A DNA stretch of 64,000 nucleotides from Bacillota bacterium (GTDB taxonomy: Bacteria; Bacillota; Ch66; Ch109), in NCBI GenBank assembly GCA_013178275.1, contig JABLWZ010000012.1, positions 62,001-126,000 of the forward strand, read 5' to 3'. Position 1 is the stretch's first letter, and the number at the start of each line of letters is the position of its first letter. The position numbers and the translations under genes were made by a program. A model generated the notes under the pieces. The model ran no database searches. It was not told the origin of the DNA and saw nothing but the letters and a program-made list of their open reading frames with translations. This document shows positions 25,972-34,451 of this stretch, in pieces.

Positions 25972-26415
25972 CTAAATCCGCCGCTCCCGGTTGGTCAACC
26001 AGGGCAAAAACGATTTCTCTTCGAGTTCGCTCTTCATCTCGTTGGAAATGTCCACGTTGTGCGGCACGAACAGGATGACCCCGGGACTGACCTTCTGGAC
26101 CCTTCCATCCATGGCGTAGCACGCTCCGCTCATGAAGTCCAGTATCCGCTGGGCGACCTCCTTTTCCGTGTTTTCCAGGTTGAGTATCACCTGGCGCTTG
26201 TTTTTCATGTGCTCCGAGATCCCCTGCGCCTCCTCGAAGGCTTTGGGTTCCGCGAGTACTACCCGATGCTGTTTAGGAGAGTGCAGACTGACAACGGTCC
26301 CTCGCTTGCCAGTTTCAGCCGGAGGCTGATGCATGACGATCTCCTCACGAGCGGCGTCATCCTCCTCATCATCCTGCATCCACAGAAAGTTCATTACCTT
26401 GTCGACTAATCCCAC
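25972..26415 (-). CDS. sepF: cell division protein SepF
   Basis: About 147 residues. The amphipathic N-terminus GLVDKVMNFLWMQDDEEDD, a low-complexity linker, and a C-terminal SepF domain (RVVLAEPKAFEEAQGISEHM, RQVILNLENTEKEVAQRILD and FMSGACYAMDG) are typical. SepF bends the membrane and anchors FtsZ at midcell in Gram-positive bacteria. The frame begins at 26424, but the GTG at 26415, 8 bases after AAAGGAG, gives the normal family start. It overlaps the end of yggS closely, so translation is probably coupled. Confidence 0.93.
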   Translation of the reverse strand: MGLVDKVMNFLWMQDDEEDDAAREEIVMHQPPAETGKRGTVVSLHSPKQHRVVLAEPKAFEEAQGISEHMKNKRQVILNLENTEKEVAQRILDFMSGACYAMDGRVQKVSPGVILFVPHNVDISNEMKSELEEKSFLPWLTNRERRI

Positions 26416-26420
26416 TTCCT

Positions 26421-27152
26421 TCACTCCTTTGCTGGTTTTGACCGGGGCCCGAAAATGGCTGTCCCGATCCGGACCATGGTCGATCCTTCTTCAACCGCTG
26501 TTTCGTAGTCGTTGGTCATACCCATGGAAAGATGAGCCATCTCCACCCCCGGCAGCTTCTCCCGCTTCACCTGCTCCGCGAGCTGCCTGGCCGCCTGGAA
26601 AACCTCCCGGGCGCCCGCCGGCGGTCCCAGGGGAGCTATGGTCATCAGGCCCTTTATGCATAAACCCGGCAGTGCGCTGACCTTTTCCAGGAAAGGCAGT
26701 ACCTGTTCCCTGGCCAGTCCCTGCTTGGTAGTTTCCCCGCTTAAGTTCACCTGCACCAGGACCGCTGTGGACACCCCCGCCGCCGTGCTCTGGGCGGATA
26801 TCTCCTCGGCGAGGCTGATCCGGTCGAGCGAGTGTATCAGTTCCACCCTCCCGATCAGGGAGCGGACCTTGTTCCGCTGCAGGGTCCCGATGAAGTGCCA
26901 CCGGAGCGGCGCCGCCACCAGGGGCCGCTTCGCCAGCAGGTCCTGGGCCCGGTTCTCCCCCACCGTCTTAATCCCCGCCTGCCCGGCCAGCTCGATCATC
27001 CTGGCGTCGACCGATTTGGTGACGGCTATCAGCTCTATCTCCCCGGGGTCCCTCCCGGCCCTGACCGCGGCTTCGTATATCTTCTCCTGTACCAGGCCGA
27101 TCCTCGACCTCAGGTCATCCACCGGGTTGTCTATCTGGCTGCTCATGTTCAA
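26421..27152 (-). CDS. yggS: YggS family pyridoxal-phosphate-binding protein (PLP homeostasis)
   Basis: A 243-residue PLP-binding single-barrel protein. Signatures: IELIAVTKSVDARMIELAGQ with the PLP-binding Lys, VGENRAQDLLAK, WHFIGTLQRNKVRSL, and the C-terminal HLSMGMTNDYETAVEEGSTM followed by VRIGTAIFG. It has no known catalytic reaction and keeps PLP and amino acid pools balanced. It is the first gene of the sepF-proC-yggT run. Confidence 0.95.
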   Translation of the reverse strand: MNMSSQIDNPVDDLRSRIGLVQEKIYEAAVRAGRDPGEIELIAVTKSVDARMIELAGQAGIKTVGENRAQDLLAKRPLVAAPLRWHFIGTLQRNKVRSLIGRVELIHSLDRISLAEEISAQSTAAGVSTAVLVQVNLSGETTKQGLAREQVLPFLEKVSALPGLCIKGLMTIAPLGPPAGAREVFQAARQLAEQVKREKLPGVEMAHLSMGMTNDYETAVEEGSTMVRIGTAIFGPRSKPAKE

Positions 27153-27156
27153 TCCT

Positions 27157-28140
27157 TTAACGAATCCGCATTCCCGATTTCACCAGGGCGGGGTTGACCA
27201 CCACCAGTTCCCCCGAGTCGATGCCGGACACGGCGGTCTGGCCGCCGCTGGCTCCGATCAGTTCCACCCTGCGCCATTCCGCGATACCCTTGTAAACCAC
27301 GAACACCCCGCTGTCGTCACCCTGCCTGACCAGGCTCCCGCTGGGAACGATCACTCCCGACCAGCGGTTCAGCGCCAGCACCGCCGGGGTCTTTCGCTGC
27401 AGCAGCAGCTCCTCCTGGAAGTCGGGCAGCTTCAGCAGCAGACGGGCCTTATCCCCCGCCCGCAGCTGTTTCAGAACCGCGGCGCGTACGAACGGCTGGT
27501 CAGGCTTCAACTGTAACCATAACTCCTTGGCCGCTTCGAGGCTGCGCCCCTCAGCGTTCGCCTCTACCTCCAGGGCCAGCATGGTCGGGGTCAGGTTGTC
27601 CACTACGACCGCCACCGTTCCACCGGCCGCCACCAGGCTGTTCTGCCGGGTGCGGTCGCTGGCCGCCGCTGGAGGCGTCAGCTGCGACAGGTCGAGTTTC
27701 TCCCAGTTTTCCTGGGTGAACAGTCCCTCTGTCCCATCCAGGTGCAGCCGGAGCAGTCCATTCGCGGGGCTGTATATGGTGGCCAGCGGGTCTCGGCCCG
27801 CGAGGCTCTCGCCCAGCATCGCGCCCAGCTGCTGTCCTTTACGGACCCGCTCCCCTTCCTTCAGGGCGGGGAAGAACTTTCCCTCGACCGGCGTTAAAAC
27901 CGCTGTCTCGCGGTTGATGACCACAGCGTCGAGGTTTATGGTTTCCTGCAGGACCCCGGACTGAACGGCCTCTACCTTTATCCCCCATCGTCCCCAGGCG
28001 TTGAGCAGCCAGTTCGAGAGGCCCCAGAGGACCAGGATCAATACAGCTGTACCGATTATTCCCAGCAGTATCCGGTTCCCGAGCCGGCGGTAAACACTCC
28101 TCCGGCGGCGAAGCCTGGTGTTTGAAGAGGAATAACCCAT
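27157..28140 (-). CDS. HlyD/biotinyl-lipoyl-like membrane-anchored protein
   Basis: About 327 residues. A basic N-terminus (RLRRRRSVYRRL) and one transmembrane segment (ILLGIIGTAVLILVLWGLSN) are followed by an extracytoplasmic region with the two-part lipoyl-like hammerhead (VINRETAVLTPVEGKFFPAL, EGERVRKGQQLGAMLGESL) usual in HlyD-type adaptors, and a C-terminal part with QTAVSGIDSGELVVVN. No transporter gene is beside it, so it is probably not a classical exporter adaptor. A similar gene stands before yggS in many Peptococcaceae, pointing to an envelope or division role. The ATG at 28140 follows GGGGAG; an earlier ATG at 28167 has no Shine-Dalgarno. Confidence 0.78.
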   Translation of the reverse strand: MGYSSSNTRLRRRRSVYRRLGNRILLGIIGTAVLILVLWGLSNWLLNAWGRWGIKVEAVQSGVLQETINLDAVVINRETAVLTPVEGKFFPALKEGERVRKGQQLGAMLGESLAGRDPLATIYSPANGLLRLHLDGTEGLFTQENWEKLDLSQLTPPAAASDRTRQNSLVAAGGTVAVVVDNLTPTMLALEVEANAEGRSLEAAKELWLQLKPDQPFVRAAVLKQLRAGDKARLLLKLPDFQEELLLQRKTPAVLALNRWSGVIVPSGSLVRQGDDSGVFVVYKGIAEWRRVELIGASGGQTAVSGIDSGELVVVNPALVKSGMRIR

Positions 28141-28283
28141 TATTAGACAACTCCCCGTTAAACCCATGTTAACCTAGGGCCGGTGAGGTGTCAAGCGGCT
28201 GTACCTCTGGAATCCTGGATTTTTCGCAGTTTCCGGCAATTTGAGGTGACAACCTTCCCTCTCCAGACAGATTGATGAACAGA

Positions 28284-29123
28284 TCAACCCGGTCTCAGCA
28301 TTATAAAGGCCGCCATGCGCCCGGTGACCCCTCCCGGCTCGCGCCGGTAGGAGTAGAAATAGTCGGGGCTGCAGCAGGTGCAGAGGCGGCTGGTGAAAAC
28401 ATTCTGATCCCTTACCCCGATCTCGATCAGGGGGCGGCGGTTGGCCTCCCACAGGTCGAGGTGCGCCTTCTGGCCGGGCCGGGGAGTCAGCAGTTCGCTG
28501 TGGTAGGGAAAGGCCGCTGTGAACTGCTCTATTAGGGGGGCATCGACCTCGTAGCAGCAGGGACCGATGGAGGGGGATATCGCCACCCGGCAGTCCTCCG
28601 GCCTGGTGCCGAAGGCCTCTCCCATGGCCCTCACGGTCTTTTCCCCTATCCTCAGCCGGGTCCCCTTCCAGCCCGCGTGCGCGATCCCCACCGCTTTTTT
28701 CAGCGGGTCGAGGATCAACAGCGCCACACAGTCGGCGTGATGGGTGACCAGCGGCAGACCCGGTTCCCGGGTGATCAGGGCATCGCAGTCGGAAATGGAC
28801 GACTCCAGGTCCCGGGCCCCCGCTCCCGCGTCGGACCACTCCGCCAGATGGACGCGGTCACCGTGCACCTGGGCCGGCACCACCTGGCTCCCTGGCGGCA
28901 GGCCCGCGGCCTCCGCCAGTATCCCGCGGTTTTTCAGGACCAGTTCGGTGACGTCACCGACGTGCAGCCCCTGGTTCAGGGAGGAGTACGGTCCGCCGCT
29001 GACTCCCCCGATCCGGGTGCTGAACCCGCTTATAACCATCCCGGTCGCTTCAAGTCCCGGGGGGTAGAACCAGACGGTCCTTTCATTACTTCTGGTCAGC
29101 CACCCCGACTCTTCCATAAACAA
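28284..29123 (-). CDS. pgeF: purine nucleoside phosphorylase / laccase-domain protein (PgeF, YfiH family)
   Basis: A 279-residue protein with the family signatures TRIGGVSGGPYSSLNQGLHV, THHADCVALLILDP, AVGIAHAGWKGTRLRIGEKT and ISPSIGPCCYEV; the conserved His and Cys residues form the metal/active site. YfiH-family enzymes act on purine nucleosides (phosphorolysis or deamination) and in some bacteria edit peptidoglycan precursors. It is at the border of the conserved block, divergent from the DUF2007 gene. Confidence 0.93.
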   Translation of the reverse strand: MFMEESGWLTRSNERTVWFYPPGLEATGMVISGFSTRIGGVSGGPYSSLNQGLHVGDVTELVLKNRGILAEAAGLPPGSQVVPAQVHGDRVHLAEWSDAGAGARDLESSISDCDALITREPGLPLVTHHADCVALLILDPLKKAVGIAHAGWKGTRLRIGEKTVRAMGEAFGTRPEDCRVAISPSIGPCCYEVDAPLIEQFTAAFPYHSELLTPRPGQKAHLDLWEANRRPLIEIGVRDQNVFTSRLCTCCSPDYFYSYRREPGGVTGRMAAFIMLRPG

Positions 29124-29127
29124 CTGC

Positions 29128-29156
29128 TTACCTCCCGCATCCTGGTAAGGTATAAT
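29128..29156 (+). promoter_or_regulatory. probable promoter of the DUF2007 gene
   Basis: TATAAT at 29151-29156 with TTACCT at 29128-29133, a 17-base spacer; the same TTACCT-N17-TATAAT arrangement occurs ahead of the universal stress protein gene. Confidence 0.5.
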
Positions 29157-29185
29157 AAGGTATACTACAGATGGAGGTGAATCCG

Positions 29186-29407
29186 GTGCGTTGGGTGATT
29201 CTCTGCACCGTCTACCAGCCCCGGCACCTGGTGATCCAGGGCCTGCTGGAAAGCTCGGGCATCCCCTTTAAGCTGGAATACGAAGCCGTGGCCCAGATCC
29301 AGGGCATCACCATGGGCCCGCTGGGTGAGGTGAAGTTCCTGGTGCCCGAGGAATACGAAGCCGTGGCCCGGCAGCTGCTCGAGAGCCCGGTCGAGCTGGG
29401 CGAATAA
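29186..29407 (+). CDS. DUF2007 family protein
   Basis: A 73-residue protein of the DUF2007 (putative signal transducing protein) family: WVILCTVYQPRHLVIQGLLE, then SSGIPFKLEYEA and GEVKFLVPEEYEAVARQLLE. These small ferredoxin-fold-like proteins have no known function. The ATG at 29171 overlaps the ribosome-binding site; the GTG at 29186 has GGAGGTG 6 bases upstream and gives the normal family start. Confidence 0.85.
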   Translation: MRWVILCTVYQPRHLVIQGLLESSGIPFKLEYEAVAQIQGITMGPLGEVKFLVPEEYEAVARQLLESPVELGE

Positions 29408-29415
29408 CCCCGGTC

Positions 29416-29616
29416 CTAGGTCACCCTCCCGAAGGCCGGGAGCCGGCTCAGCATGTCCTTGATGAAGGCCTCTTTTTCCCTCAGGTACTCGCGATAATCC
29501 GCGCTGTCGGTCCCCGAAAGCTCTACCTGCAGCTTTTTCAGGTAGTTTTCCAGGATCTCGTGCAGCATCTGTGACTCCTTCCCCGTCAGTTCGATCAGCA
29601 TGGCGCCGCTCTTCAT
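29416..29616 (-). CDS. small protein of unknown function
   Basis: A 66-residue, mostly helical, charged protein that I do not recognise. Central part: LTGKESQMLHEILENYLKKL, then REYLREKEAFIKDMLSRLPA. The strong AAGGAGGGGGAAGTC ahead of the ATG and compact helical composition support a real gene. It converges with the DUF2007 gene with 8 bases between the two stops and lies just downstream of nrdG. Confidence 0.65.
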   Translation of the reverse strand: MKSGAMLIELTGKESQMLHEILENYLKKLQVELSGTDSADYREYLREKEAFIKDMLSRLPAFGRVT

Positions 29617-29679
29617 GACTTCCCCCTCCTTAAACTACACCTCATTGTATCTGTTTATTCCCTGATTCTATCTTTCCCG

Positions 29680-30174
29680 TCACGAGACGGGTCCTATCTC
29701 TATCACCCGGCCCTCCCGCAGCGAAAACGGCACGTCGATCAGCCGCTGGTTGGCGGACCCGCGAAAAGCCAGCGTCAGGTCCCGCTGCTGAAGGATGAAC
29801 GGTCCGTCCACCAGGACATCGATATACCTCATCACCGGCATATCCCGCACCTGATCGAACCGGTAGCCGGTGTACACCCAGATGCTCAGGTCGGGCCTTT
29901 TCCCTTTTATTATCTTGAGAACCGATAGGAGCGCCTCGCCCTGCATCAGCGGGTCCCCACCGCTGAAGGTGATCCCCTGGTGCAGCGGGCTGACGTGCTT
30001 CAGGAGCTGCTCGGCGAACCTTTCTTCGTCCATCTCCCTGCCGCCTTCCGCCGGCTGCAGCTCGGGGTTGTGGCACCCCTCACAGGCCCGGGGACAGCCC
30101 TGGAGGAAGGCGACCACCCGGATCCCCGTTCCGTCGACTATTGATTCGTATAAAACCTCGGCATACTTGATCAT
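29680..30174 (-). CDS. nrdG: anaerobic ribonucleoside-triphosphate reductase activating protein
   Basis: A 164-residue radical SAM enzyme that generates the glycyl radical of NrdD. It has the CX3CX2C cluster motif in FLQGCPRACEGCHNPELQ, the GGD segment TFSGGDPLMQGEALLSVLK, and DVLVDGPFILQQRDLTLAFR, all typical. The open frame reaches 30216; the ATG at 30174 with GGAG upstream fits the family start. It stands alone, about 14 kb from nrdD (44455-46482); the two are adjacent in many genomes. Confidence 0.94.
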   Translation of the reverse strand: MIKYAEVLYESIVDGTGIRVVAFLQGCPRACEGCHNPELQPAEGGREMDEERFAEQLLKHVSPLHQGITFSGGDPLMQGEALLSVLKIIKGKRPDLSIWVYTGYRFDQVRDMPVMRYIDVLVDGPFILQQRDLTLAFRGSANQRLIDVPFSLREGRVIEIGPVS

Positions 30175-30354
30175 AGCTTCTCCGATCCACTCTTTCCTGG
30201 CTTCAACAAAAATCAAAGCAGCCCCGGCGTCGAATCGGGGAAGTCTACAACCAACGTCCTGATTCTTCGATAAGCTGCGTCAACCGGGGTTTTCTCCTTT
30301 GCTTTAATTATACCTTAAAGGCATACAACGAAAAACCCATTATCAATGGATGCA

Positions 30355-31296
30355 TCAACTATTATCCGCCACCGGCGCGCTCACCGTGGCAGTTTCATGG
30401 TAACGGGCCCGGAATATCCCCACGATGCTGACCACCACCATGACCGCTCCGGCGATGGTCATCCCGGTTATCTGCTCGTCCAGCAGCCACCAGCCGAGCA
30501 GCAGGGCCAGCACCGGGTTCACGTAGCTGTAAGTCATGGCGATGTTGATAGGCAGCAGCCGGATGACGTTGATGAACGAGGTGAAAGCGATGACCGACCC
30601 GAATACGATCAGGTAGGACAGCGCCAGCAGGGCGCTGCTGGTCGGGTGAGGGAACGGCTCCTGGAATACTGCCGCCAGGAGCAGGAACAGGAAGCCGGAG
30701 ACCAGGTGCTGATAGCCGGAGATCACCGTCGAGGGGAAGTTCACCGGGTAGCGGGTCTGGATTATCGACCCGAATCCCCAGCAGACCGAGGCCGACAGCA
30801 GGGCGATCCCCGATGCGAAGTCGGTGCCGCCGCCGTCCAAAAGCGACGGGGCCACCAGGACCCCCAGACCGCAGAAGCCGAACAGCAGCGACCCGGCCAG
30901 GAGCGGCGCCGGGGCCTTTTTGGACAGTATCGAATCGAAGAGCGCGACCCAGATCGGGGAGGATGCGGCCACCAGGGCGGCGAAACCCGAGTTGGCGTGC
31001 TGCTCCGCCCAGACCACCAGGCCGTTGCCGCCTACCCACAGCAGGGCCCCCGATGCACCCATGATCATGAGTTCCCTGGCGGTCGGCTTCAGGCGGAACC
31101 CCCGGAGAAAGCAGTAGACGAACAGGATGGCGCAGGCGAAGAACATCCGGACAGCCACCATCGAAAACGGTGGGAACCCGCTGCCCTCCTCCACCGCGAC
31201 TCGGATCGCCAGGTAGGTGCTGCTCCAGATTATGTAGACCACCAGCAGGTGGGCCAGCCCGGCCCGGGAAAGCGAGGAACCGTTATCACTGTGCAT
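30355..31296 (-). CDS. EamA / DMT superfamily permease
   Basis: About 313 residues with ten hydrophobic segments in two five-helix EamA halves (VVYIIWSSTYLAIRVAVEEG opens the first; FGSIIQTRYPVNFPSTVISG lies in the second). Drug/metabolite transporters of this type often export amino acids or metabolites; the substrate is unknown. The ATG at 31296 follows TTGGAG; a TTG at 31308 is another possible start. The Lrp-type regulator gene lies directly upstream on the same strand, 27 bases away, a pairing that suggests an amino-acid exporter under Lrp control. Confidence 0.88.
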   Translation of the reverse strand: MHSDNGSSLSRAGLAHLLVVYIIWSSTYLAIRVAVEEGSGFPPFSMVAVRMFFACAILFVYCFLRGFRLKPTARELMIMGASGALLWVGGNGLVVWAEQHANSGFAALVAASSPIWVALFDSILSKKAPAPLLAGSLLFGFCGLGVLVAPSLLDGGGTDFASGIALLSASVCWGFGSIIQTRYPVNFPSTVISGYQHLVSGFLFLLLAAVFQEPFPHPTSSALLALSYLIVFGSVIAFTSFINVIRLLPINIAMTYSYVNPVLALLLGWWLLDEQITGMTIAGAVMVVVSIVGIFRARYHETATVSAPVADNS

Positions 31297-31323
31297 CGGC
31301 GACTCCAATTCTTCCTAATCTAT

Positions 31324-31830
31324 TTAAAAATCTGCGGCTTTAATCTCAATCACGGGTTGGCCGGCAGCGGGCCGGCCGCCCAGCGGCAGGCGGGAGGTCT
31401 CCTTGATGGTCTGGAAGACGATCGTGGTGCGGGTCGAGTGGATCGACTTTATCGCCCCCAGCCGCTCCTTGATCAGGCGCCACAGGGCCTCGGTGTCCCG
31501 AGCCCGTATCTTTAAAAGGTAGCAGTCCTCCCCCGCGACGTTGTGCACCTCCTGGACCTCCGGGATCTCCGCCAGCTTCATTCCCAACTCGACAGATCCC
31601 AGCGGACCCTCGGCGGCCCTTACAAAAACGAAGGCCAGCAGACCCAGGTCCATCTCCCTCGGATCGAGCCGGGCCTCGTAGCCTTTGACGATTCCCCTTG
31701 ATTCGAGCTTCTTGATCCTCTCGAAGACCGCCGAAGGGGCGAGTCCTACCTGCCGGGCGACCTCGGCGTTGGAGATCCGGGCCTTCCCCTGAATAATAGA
31801 CAGTATTTCCCTGTCTTTTTCGTCAATCAT
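31324..31830 (-). CDS. Lrp/AsnC family transcriptional regulator
   Basis: A 168-residue regulator: an N-terminal winged helix-turn-helix (DEKDREILSIIQGKARISNA, EVARQVGLAPSAVFERIKKL) and a C-terminal RAM ligand-binding domain (VRAAEGPLGSVELGMKLAEI, VHNVAGEDCYLLKIRARD). Such proteins usually sense amino acids. It has its own consensus promoter (31868-31896) and precedes the EamA permease gene, so it may control that operon. Confidence 0.93.
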   Translation of the reverse strand: MIDEKDREILSIIQGKARISNAEVARQVGLAPSAVFERIKKLESRGIVKGYEARLDPREMDLGLLAFVFVRAAEGPLGSVELGMKLAEIPEVQEVHNVAGEDCYLLKIRARDTEALWRLIKERLGAIKSIHSTRTTIVFQTIKETSRLPLGGRPAAGQPVIEIKAADF

Positions 31831-31867
31831 TCTGCAATGTCCCGTTTTCCTTAAATATCTTTAGTAA

Positions 31868-31896
31868 ATTTTAGCAATCTAATGTTGATTCGTCAA
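31868..31896 (-). promoter_or_regulatory. sigma-A promoter of the Lrp-permease operon
   Basis: A minus-strand TTGACG (31891-31896) and TAAAAT (31868-31873) with a 17-base spacer. Confidence 0.75.
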
Positions 31897-31920
31897 TTGT
31901 TAATTCTGCTTGAACAAACC

Positions 31921-31944
31921 AAAACCCCCTTCTCGGGAAGGGGG
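31921..31944 (-). terminator. intrinsic terminator after the SRPBCC-type gene
   Basis: A CCCCCTTC/GAAGGGGG stem with a 4-base loop followed by TTTT on the minus strand. Confidence 0.82.
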
Positions 31945-31968
31945 CCCGTAACGGTTATATTAAATCAC

Positions 31969-32490
31969 CTAGTGTTTCTTCCCTGGCTCCGCCTTCTCCC
32001 GCTTCCGGCGGACCTGTTTTAAGAGGAACTTGACCCACCAGGACTGCTCGCGGTAAACCACCGGCTGCCCCTGCAGGGTTGCCGCGGCCTTGTCGAACGC
32101 ATCCTCGATCAGGGCGTCGTGCAGCCACCGGATGGCCAGGGGCCAGCTTTTTTTGCTTTCCCCCATGAGTTCCATCCGGATGGTGTGCCGCAGCCGGACC
32201 ATCTCCGGCGAGGTCTCCTCCACATCGAAGCAGTGGGTGCCTATGAACCCCGCCGGGTTGGTGAACCGGAACCGGATGTACCGGCCCGGCTCGTACTTCT
32301 CGATGACGTATCCGATAGTCCCCCCGCCGTGGCCGCCCACCGCCCCGACCTCCAGGGGACGGTCGAAAAACATGGGTCCCCACCTCTCGTACGGCCATAA
32401 CCGGTCCCCTTGAGAGGACAAGCCGTCGATCAGGGCTCCCACCTCGTCCAGCGCGGCCCGGTACTCACGGCTGTGGATATTGACTACCAT
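31969..32490 (-). CDS. SRPBCC-like (START/Bet v1 fold) protein
   Basis: About 173 residues. The pattern IHSREYRAALDEVGALIDGL, then YVIEKYEPGRYIRFRFTNPA, then MVRLRHTIRMELMGE, resembles SRPBCC-type polyketide cyclase/dehydrase proteins with a hydrophobic ligand cavity; the family call is tentative. The last 30 residues are strongly basic. The start ATG at 32490 lies just past the MerR stop, so the two genes are translationally coupled and the regulator probably serves this gene. Ligand unknown. Confidence 0.6.
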   Translation of the reverse strand: MVVNIHSREYRAALDEVGALIDGLSSQGDRLWPYERWGPMFFDRPLEVGAVGGHGGGTIGYVIEKYEPGRYIRFRFTNPAGFIGTHCFDVEETSPEMVRLRHTIRMELMGESKKSWPLAIRWLHDALIEDAFDKAAATLQGQPVVYREQSWWVKFLLKQVRRKREKAEPGKKH

Positions 32491-32494
32491 GGCA

Positions 32495-32956
32495 TCACTC
32501 ACTCCCCATCCAGATATTTAAGGTCGGGGGGGACTCGTTGGTAAACAGCACCTTGGGACCGGCGGTGACGTTTTCCTTGATCTGCTGGTCGAGTTCCTCC
32601 AGGAAGGCCTCTATCTCGTGTTCCAGGATGGTCTTCTGCCAGGCGGCGACCTTCGCCAGCCGGGCCTTGTAGACCTTGATCTGCTCGATGAGCAGCTCTT
32701 TATACTCCTCCAGCATCAGGATCATCTGCTCGCCGTCCGGGTTTTTGTTCACTATCTCCTTGATCTTGTTCAGGGGCAGTCCCAGGTCCTTCATAAACAA
32801 AACACTCTCGATAAGTTCAAGCTGTTCCTGGCTGTAGTAACGGTAGCTGTTGGCCTCGTCCACCCGGGCGGGGGCGATGATCCCCAGTTTCTCATAGACC
32901 CGCAGGGTACTCGGCTTCAACCGGCACATCCGGGAAAAGCGGCCGATGGTAAACAT
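32495..32956 (-). CDS. MerR family transcriptional regulator
   Basis: A 153-residue regulator: an N-terminal MerR winged helix (MFTIGRFSRMCRLKPSTLRV, YEKLGIIAPARVDEANSYRYY), a coiled-coil dimerisation helix, and a short C-terminal effector region with no metal-binding cysteines, so an organic or unknown signal is likely. The promoter upstream has a long spacer with an inverted repeat, typical of MerR-activated promoters, which suggests autoregulation. It is divergent from the MFS gene, a possible second target. Confidence 0.92.
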   Translation of the reverse strand: MFTIGRFSRMCRLKPSTLRVYEKLGIIAPARVDEANSYRYYSQEQLELIESVLFMKDLGLPLNKIKEIVNKNPDGEQMILMLEEYKELLIEQIKVYKARLAKVAAWQKTILEHEIEAFLEELDQQIKENVTAGPKVLFTNESPPTLNIWMGSE

Positions 32957-32980
32957 GGTTTTCCCTCCCGACGCAATTAA

Positions 32981-33012
32981 AGTATAAAGGTTGAACCTAG
33001 GTGCAGGGTCAA
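32981..33012 (-). promoter_or_regulatory. MerR-type promoter with operator
   Basis: A minus-strand TTGACC (33007-33012) and TATACT (32981-32986) are 20 bases apart, the elongated spacing of MerR-regulated promoters. The spacer contains ACCTAGGT and the palindrome AGGTTGAACCT, a plausible operator for the gene it precedes. Confidence 0.65.
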
Positions 33013-33084
33013 GAAAATTTAAATAGTTTACTGAGATTTATTATATAATTAATCCATCGCCCGGATAAGGATGGGAGCAAAAGA

Positions 33085-34296
33085 GTGAGCAGCATTGGCA
33101 CTGACACCGAAAGCCCGGCGGCCTTCAAGAAAGCGTCTCTCTGGTCGAAGACCTTTATCTTCACCTTTTTCGCCAACTTCCTGGTCTACTTCTGCGTGCA
33201 GGGCCTCTGGCCGATTGTCCCCCTGTATATCGTGGTCATGGGCGGAGACGAGAGGCTGGTCGGGCTGTATGCCGGTGCCTTCACCCTGGTCAATATGCTG
33301 ATGCGGCCGGTGTCAGGTATGCTGCTCGACCGCTTCGACCGCCGGGCCGTCCTGGTGGCTGGAGCCGCCCTGCTGGCCCTGGTGATTGCCGGCTACAACT
33401 TCGCCTCGGCCCTGTCCCTGCTGCTGCTGGTAAGGATGATGCACGGCGCCTCCAACAGCCTGGCCAACACCTCCATCACGACGGTGGCCAGCGGCCTGCT
33501 GCCCCCAGCCCGCCTGGGAGAAGGTATGGGACTGTTCAGCCTCTCCACCTCGATTTCGATTGCCCTGGCCCCGGCGGCCGCGATCCTGGTCCTGAACCGG
33601 GCCGGCTTCAGCGGGGTGTTCCTCGCCAACTGCCTGCTGGCCTTCACGGCGCTGTTTATCATTCTGCTGTCGGTCCGGGTAATCCCGGCCCAGCAGGTTC
33701 GGCCACAGGCGCCTCCTTCCCGCCTCCAGTGGTCGGACTTCTTCGAGTCCCAGGCGCTCCCGGCGGCGGTGATAATCCTGCTGGTAAACAATATCTTCGG
33801 GATACTCACCTCCTTTATCCCCCTCTTCGCGGCCGAGCTGGGGATCGGCAACAGCGGCCTCTTCTTCACCGCCCTGGCCTCGACCACCATGCTCTCGCGT
33901 CCCCTGGCCGGCCGCTGGGCGGACTCCAAAGGCGCTGACAAGCTGATTGCCATGGGACTGATCCTCACCGTCGTCAGCCTGATAATAACCTCCCGGTCCA
34001 GCGGCATCGTGCACCTTATCATCGCCGGCCTGCTGTTCGGTTTCGGGTTAACGGTCTTCCTGCCAACGATGCAGGCCCTGCTGCTCAAGAAGGTTTCCCT
34101 CGCCCGCCGGGGAGCGGCGATGGGCACCTTCCTGACCGGGTTCGACCTGGGCAACGGCATCGGCGCCGCCGTAGGCGGCGTGCTGGCCTCCACCTACGGC
34201 TTCCGGGTCACCTTCCTGCTGGGTATCCTGCCAATCTCCCTGGCCGCCCTGGTGTACTTCCTCTCCGGGATCGGCCGGGTCGAGTCCCGGGGGTAA
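33085..34296 (+). CDS. major facilitator superfamily transporter
   Basis: A 403-residue MFS permease with 12 predicted transmembrane segments. The motif A-like loop after helix 2, SGMLLDRFDRRAVLVAGAAL, and its repeat after helix 8, AGRWADSKGADKLIAMG, are visible, as is the long central loop near residue 200. Drug-efflux-type MFS proteins look like this, but the substrate is unknown. The start is a GTG at 33085 with GGGAGCAAAAGA before it. It is divergent from the MerR gene, which may regulate it. Confidence 0.9.
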   Translation: MSSIGTDTESPAAFKKASLWSKTFIFTFFANFLVYFCVQGLWPIVPLYIVVMGGDERLVGLYAGAFTLVNMLMRPVSGMLLDRFDRRAVLVAGAALLALVIAGYNFASALSLLLLVRMMHGASNSLANTSITTVASGLLPPARLGEGMGLFSLSTSISIALAPAAAILVLNRAGFSGVFLANCLLAFTALFIILLSVRVIPAQQVRPQAPPSRLQWSDFFESQALPAAVIILLVNNIFGILTSFIPLFAAELGIGNSGLFFTALASTTMLSRPLAGRWADSKGADKLIAMGLILTVVSLIITSRSSGIVHLIIAGLLFGFGLTVFLPTMQALLLKKVSLARRGAAMGTFLTGFDLGNGIGAAVGGVLASTYGFRVTFLLGILPISLAALVYFLSGIGRVESRG

Positions 34297-34374
34297 ACTT
34301 TAACCCAAAGAAAAAACCGCTGTTCCCAGCAGCGCGTTTATAATCTCTCTCGGGGGAATTTTTTTATATAAAAA

Positions 34375-34409
34375 ATCCTGCCGAATAAAGAATTCAGCAG
34401 GATCTTTTT
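34375..34409. terminator. bidirectional intrinsic terminator
   Basis: An ATCCTGC/GCAGGAT stem extended by GAAT/ATTC, with T-runs on both strands, lies between the MFS gene and the convergent small membrane protein gene. Confidence 0.85.
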
Positions 34410-34451
34410 AAAAGATTCCGTATGCTTATAAAGACCGATGCCACATTGGCT

